Of a stretch of DNA of 14,177 nucleotides, positions 13,807-14,177 are shown in pieces. The DNA is taken from NCBI GenBank assembly GCA_019911785.1, contig JAIOJM010000212.1, positions 1-14,177 on the forward strand, written 5' to 3'. Position 1 is the first letter of the stretch, and each line of letters begins with the position of its first letter. The stretch comes from Sulfuricella sp. Lineage in GTDB: Bacteria > Pseudomonadota > Gammaproteobacteria > Burkholderiales > Sulfuricellaceae. The notes below the pieces were generated by a model. The model did not search any database, was not told the DNA's origin, and saw only the letters and a list, made by a program, of their open reading frames with translations. The position numbers and the translations under genes are program-made.

Positions 13807-13950
13807 ATCCGCAGATGGCGCAGATTCACACAGATAAAACCCCGCTGAATCAGGTGGTTGCCAGTCAATCGCACATCACCGTCAGGGTGAGTCAAGCAAT
13901 GAAGCCAACGTATTGAAATATCTGTGTTCATCTGTGGATCAATGTTTTTT
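13807..13950 (+). repeat. Dispersed hairpin repeat, copy 3, after the rhodanese
   Basis: The left arm ATCCGCAGAT (13807-13816) pairs with ATCTGTGGAT (13930-13939), nine Watson-Crick and one G-U pair, and the stem extends further with a bulge. The loop holds TCACC-GTCAG-GGTGA (13876-13890), the same stem as in copy 1 with a different loop. Six T follow at 13945-13950. It lies between the converging rhodanese gene and the minus-strand gene at the window end. Confidence 0.8.
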
Positions 13951-13956
13951 CAAGGG

Positions 13957-14177
13957 TTAAAAAGTTCGGGGAGCGACCCAAGCCGGCAACTCCTCATACC
14001 CGAAAAAATACGGAAAAACCCTGATATCTGTCAGGCTCCCGCCTTCGGCAGGGGTTTTGCTTAAACGTTCTATATCCTGAGGGGTAAGCGGCTTTATCTT
14101 TGCAAAGTCACGAGACCGGCTGAAAACGCCATTCCTCCACTGGTACACTTCGTCCATTTTCTGCTGGTAGGTATAGG
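13957..14177 (-). CDS. Unidentified protein, C-terminal end (runs off the window)
   Basis: The frame is open from the window edge to a TAA at 13957, giving at least 72 residues. A Met codon at 14157 exists, but the reading continues upstream (YTYQQ before it), so this is more likely the tail of a longer protein. Readable parts are MDEVYQWRNGVFSRS, LTPQDIERLSKTPAEGGSL and a Pro/aromatic-rich end, FPYFFGYEELPAWVAPRTF. There is no membrane segment. I cannot name the family. It converges with the rhodanese gene, with hairpin repeat 3 between them. Confidence 0.6.
   Translation of the reverse strand, partial: YTYQQKMDEVYQWRNGVFSRSRDFAKIKPLTPQDIERLSKTPAEGGSLTDIRVFPYFFGYEELPAWVAPRTF

Overview
The window looks like chromosomal DNA of an environmental betaproteobacterium. 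The Gallionellaceae/Sulfuricellaceae side of Nitrosomonadales is my best guess, from the general look of the proteins and from AT-containing 10-bp-unit hairpin repeats between genes. This is an inference; there is no rRNA or other phylogenetic marker in the window.

Layout. (1) 1-1113: C-terminal half of a P-type (proton-efflux-like) ATPase, cut by the window start. (2) 1459-3421: an OmpR-type response regulator and its sensor kinase, overlapping by 8 bp. (3) 6221-3418, minus strand: a compact operon in which every junction overlaps or nearly so. It holds an unrecognised 183-aa protein, an unrecognised 369-aa protein, a 32-codon stub resembling the start of a UvrD-type helicase, a RhuM-family protein, and a second 18-codon copy of the same helicase start. 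This looks like a rearranged defence-type island and is the most likely place for something undescribed. (4) 6280-6369: the last 29 codons of another minus-strand gene, possibly a DNA methyltransferase, beside a complete 1.55-kb IS1182-family element (6374-7925) flanked by CTAG. (5) 8346-10815, plus strand: a small 70-aa ORF coupled to a SulP anion transporter, then a Pal/OmpA-like lipoprotein with extra cysteines and a terminator. (6) 10972-13259: chrB-chrA chromate resistance operon behind an AT-rich region with two perfect inverted repeats. (7) 13479-13799: single-domain rhodanese. (8) 13957-14177, minus strand: the C-terminal end of an unidentified protein that runs off the window.

Three copies of a dispersed hairpin repeat (1251-1406, 13301-13455, 13807-13950) lie downstream of the ATPase, chrA and the rhodanese. 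Each ends in a T-run. They share a small core hairpin, and copies 2 and 3 pair best as plus-strand RNA because their left-arm CGCAG units face UGUG. They look like mobile or dispersed terminators, and two of them bracket the rhodanese gene.

Functionally the right half concerns oxyanions: SulP (sulfate or another anion), ChrA (chromate, a sulfate analogue) and a rhodanese. The left half is ion transport, signalling and a decayed defence/mobile region. No tRNA, rRNA or CRISPR array was seen.
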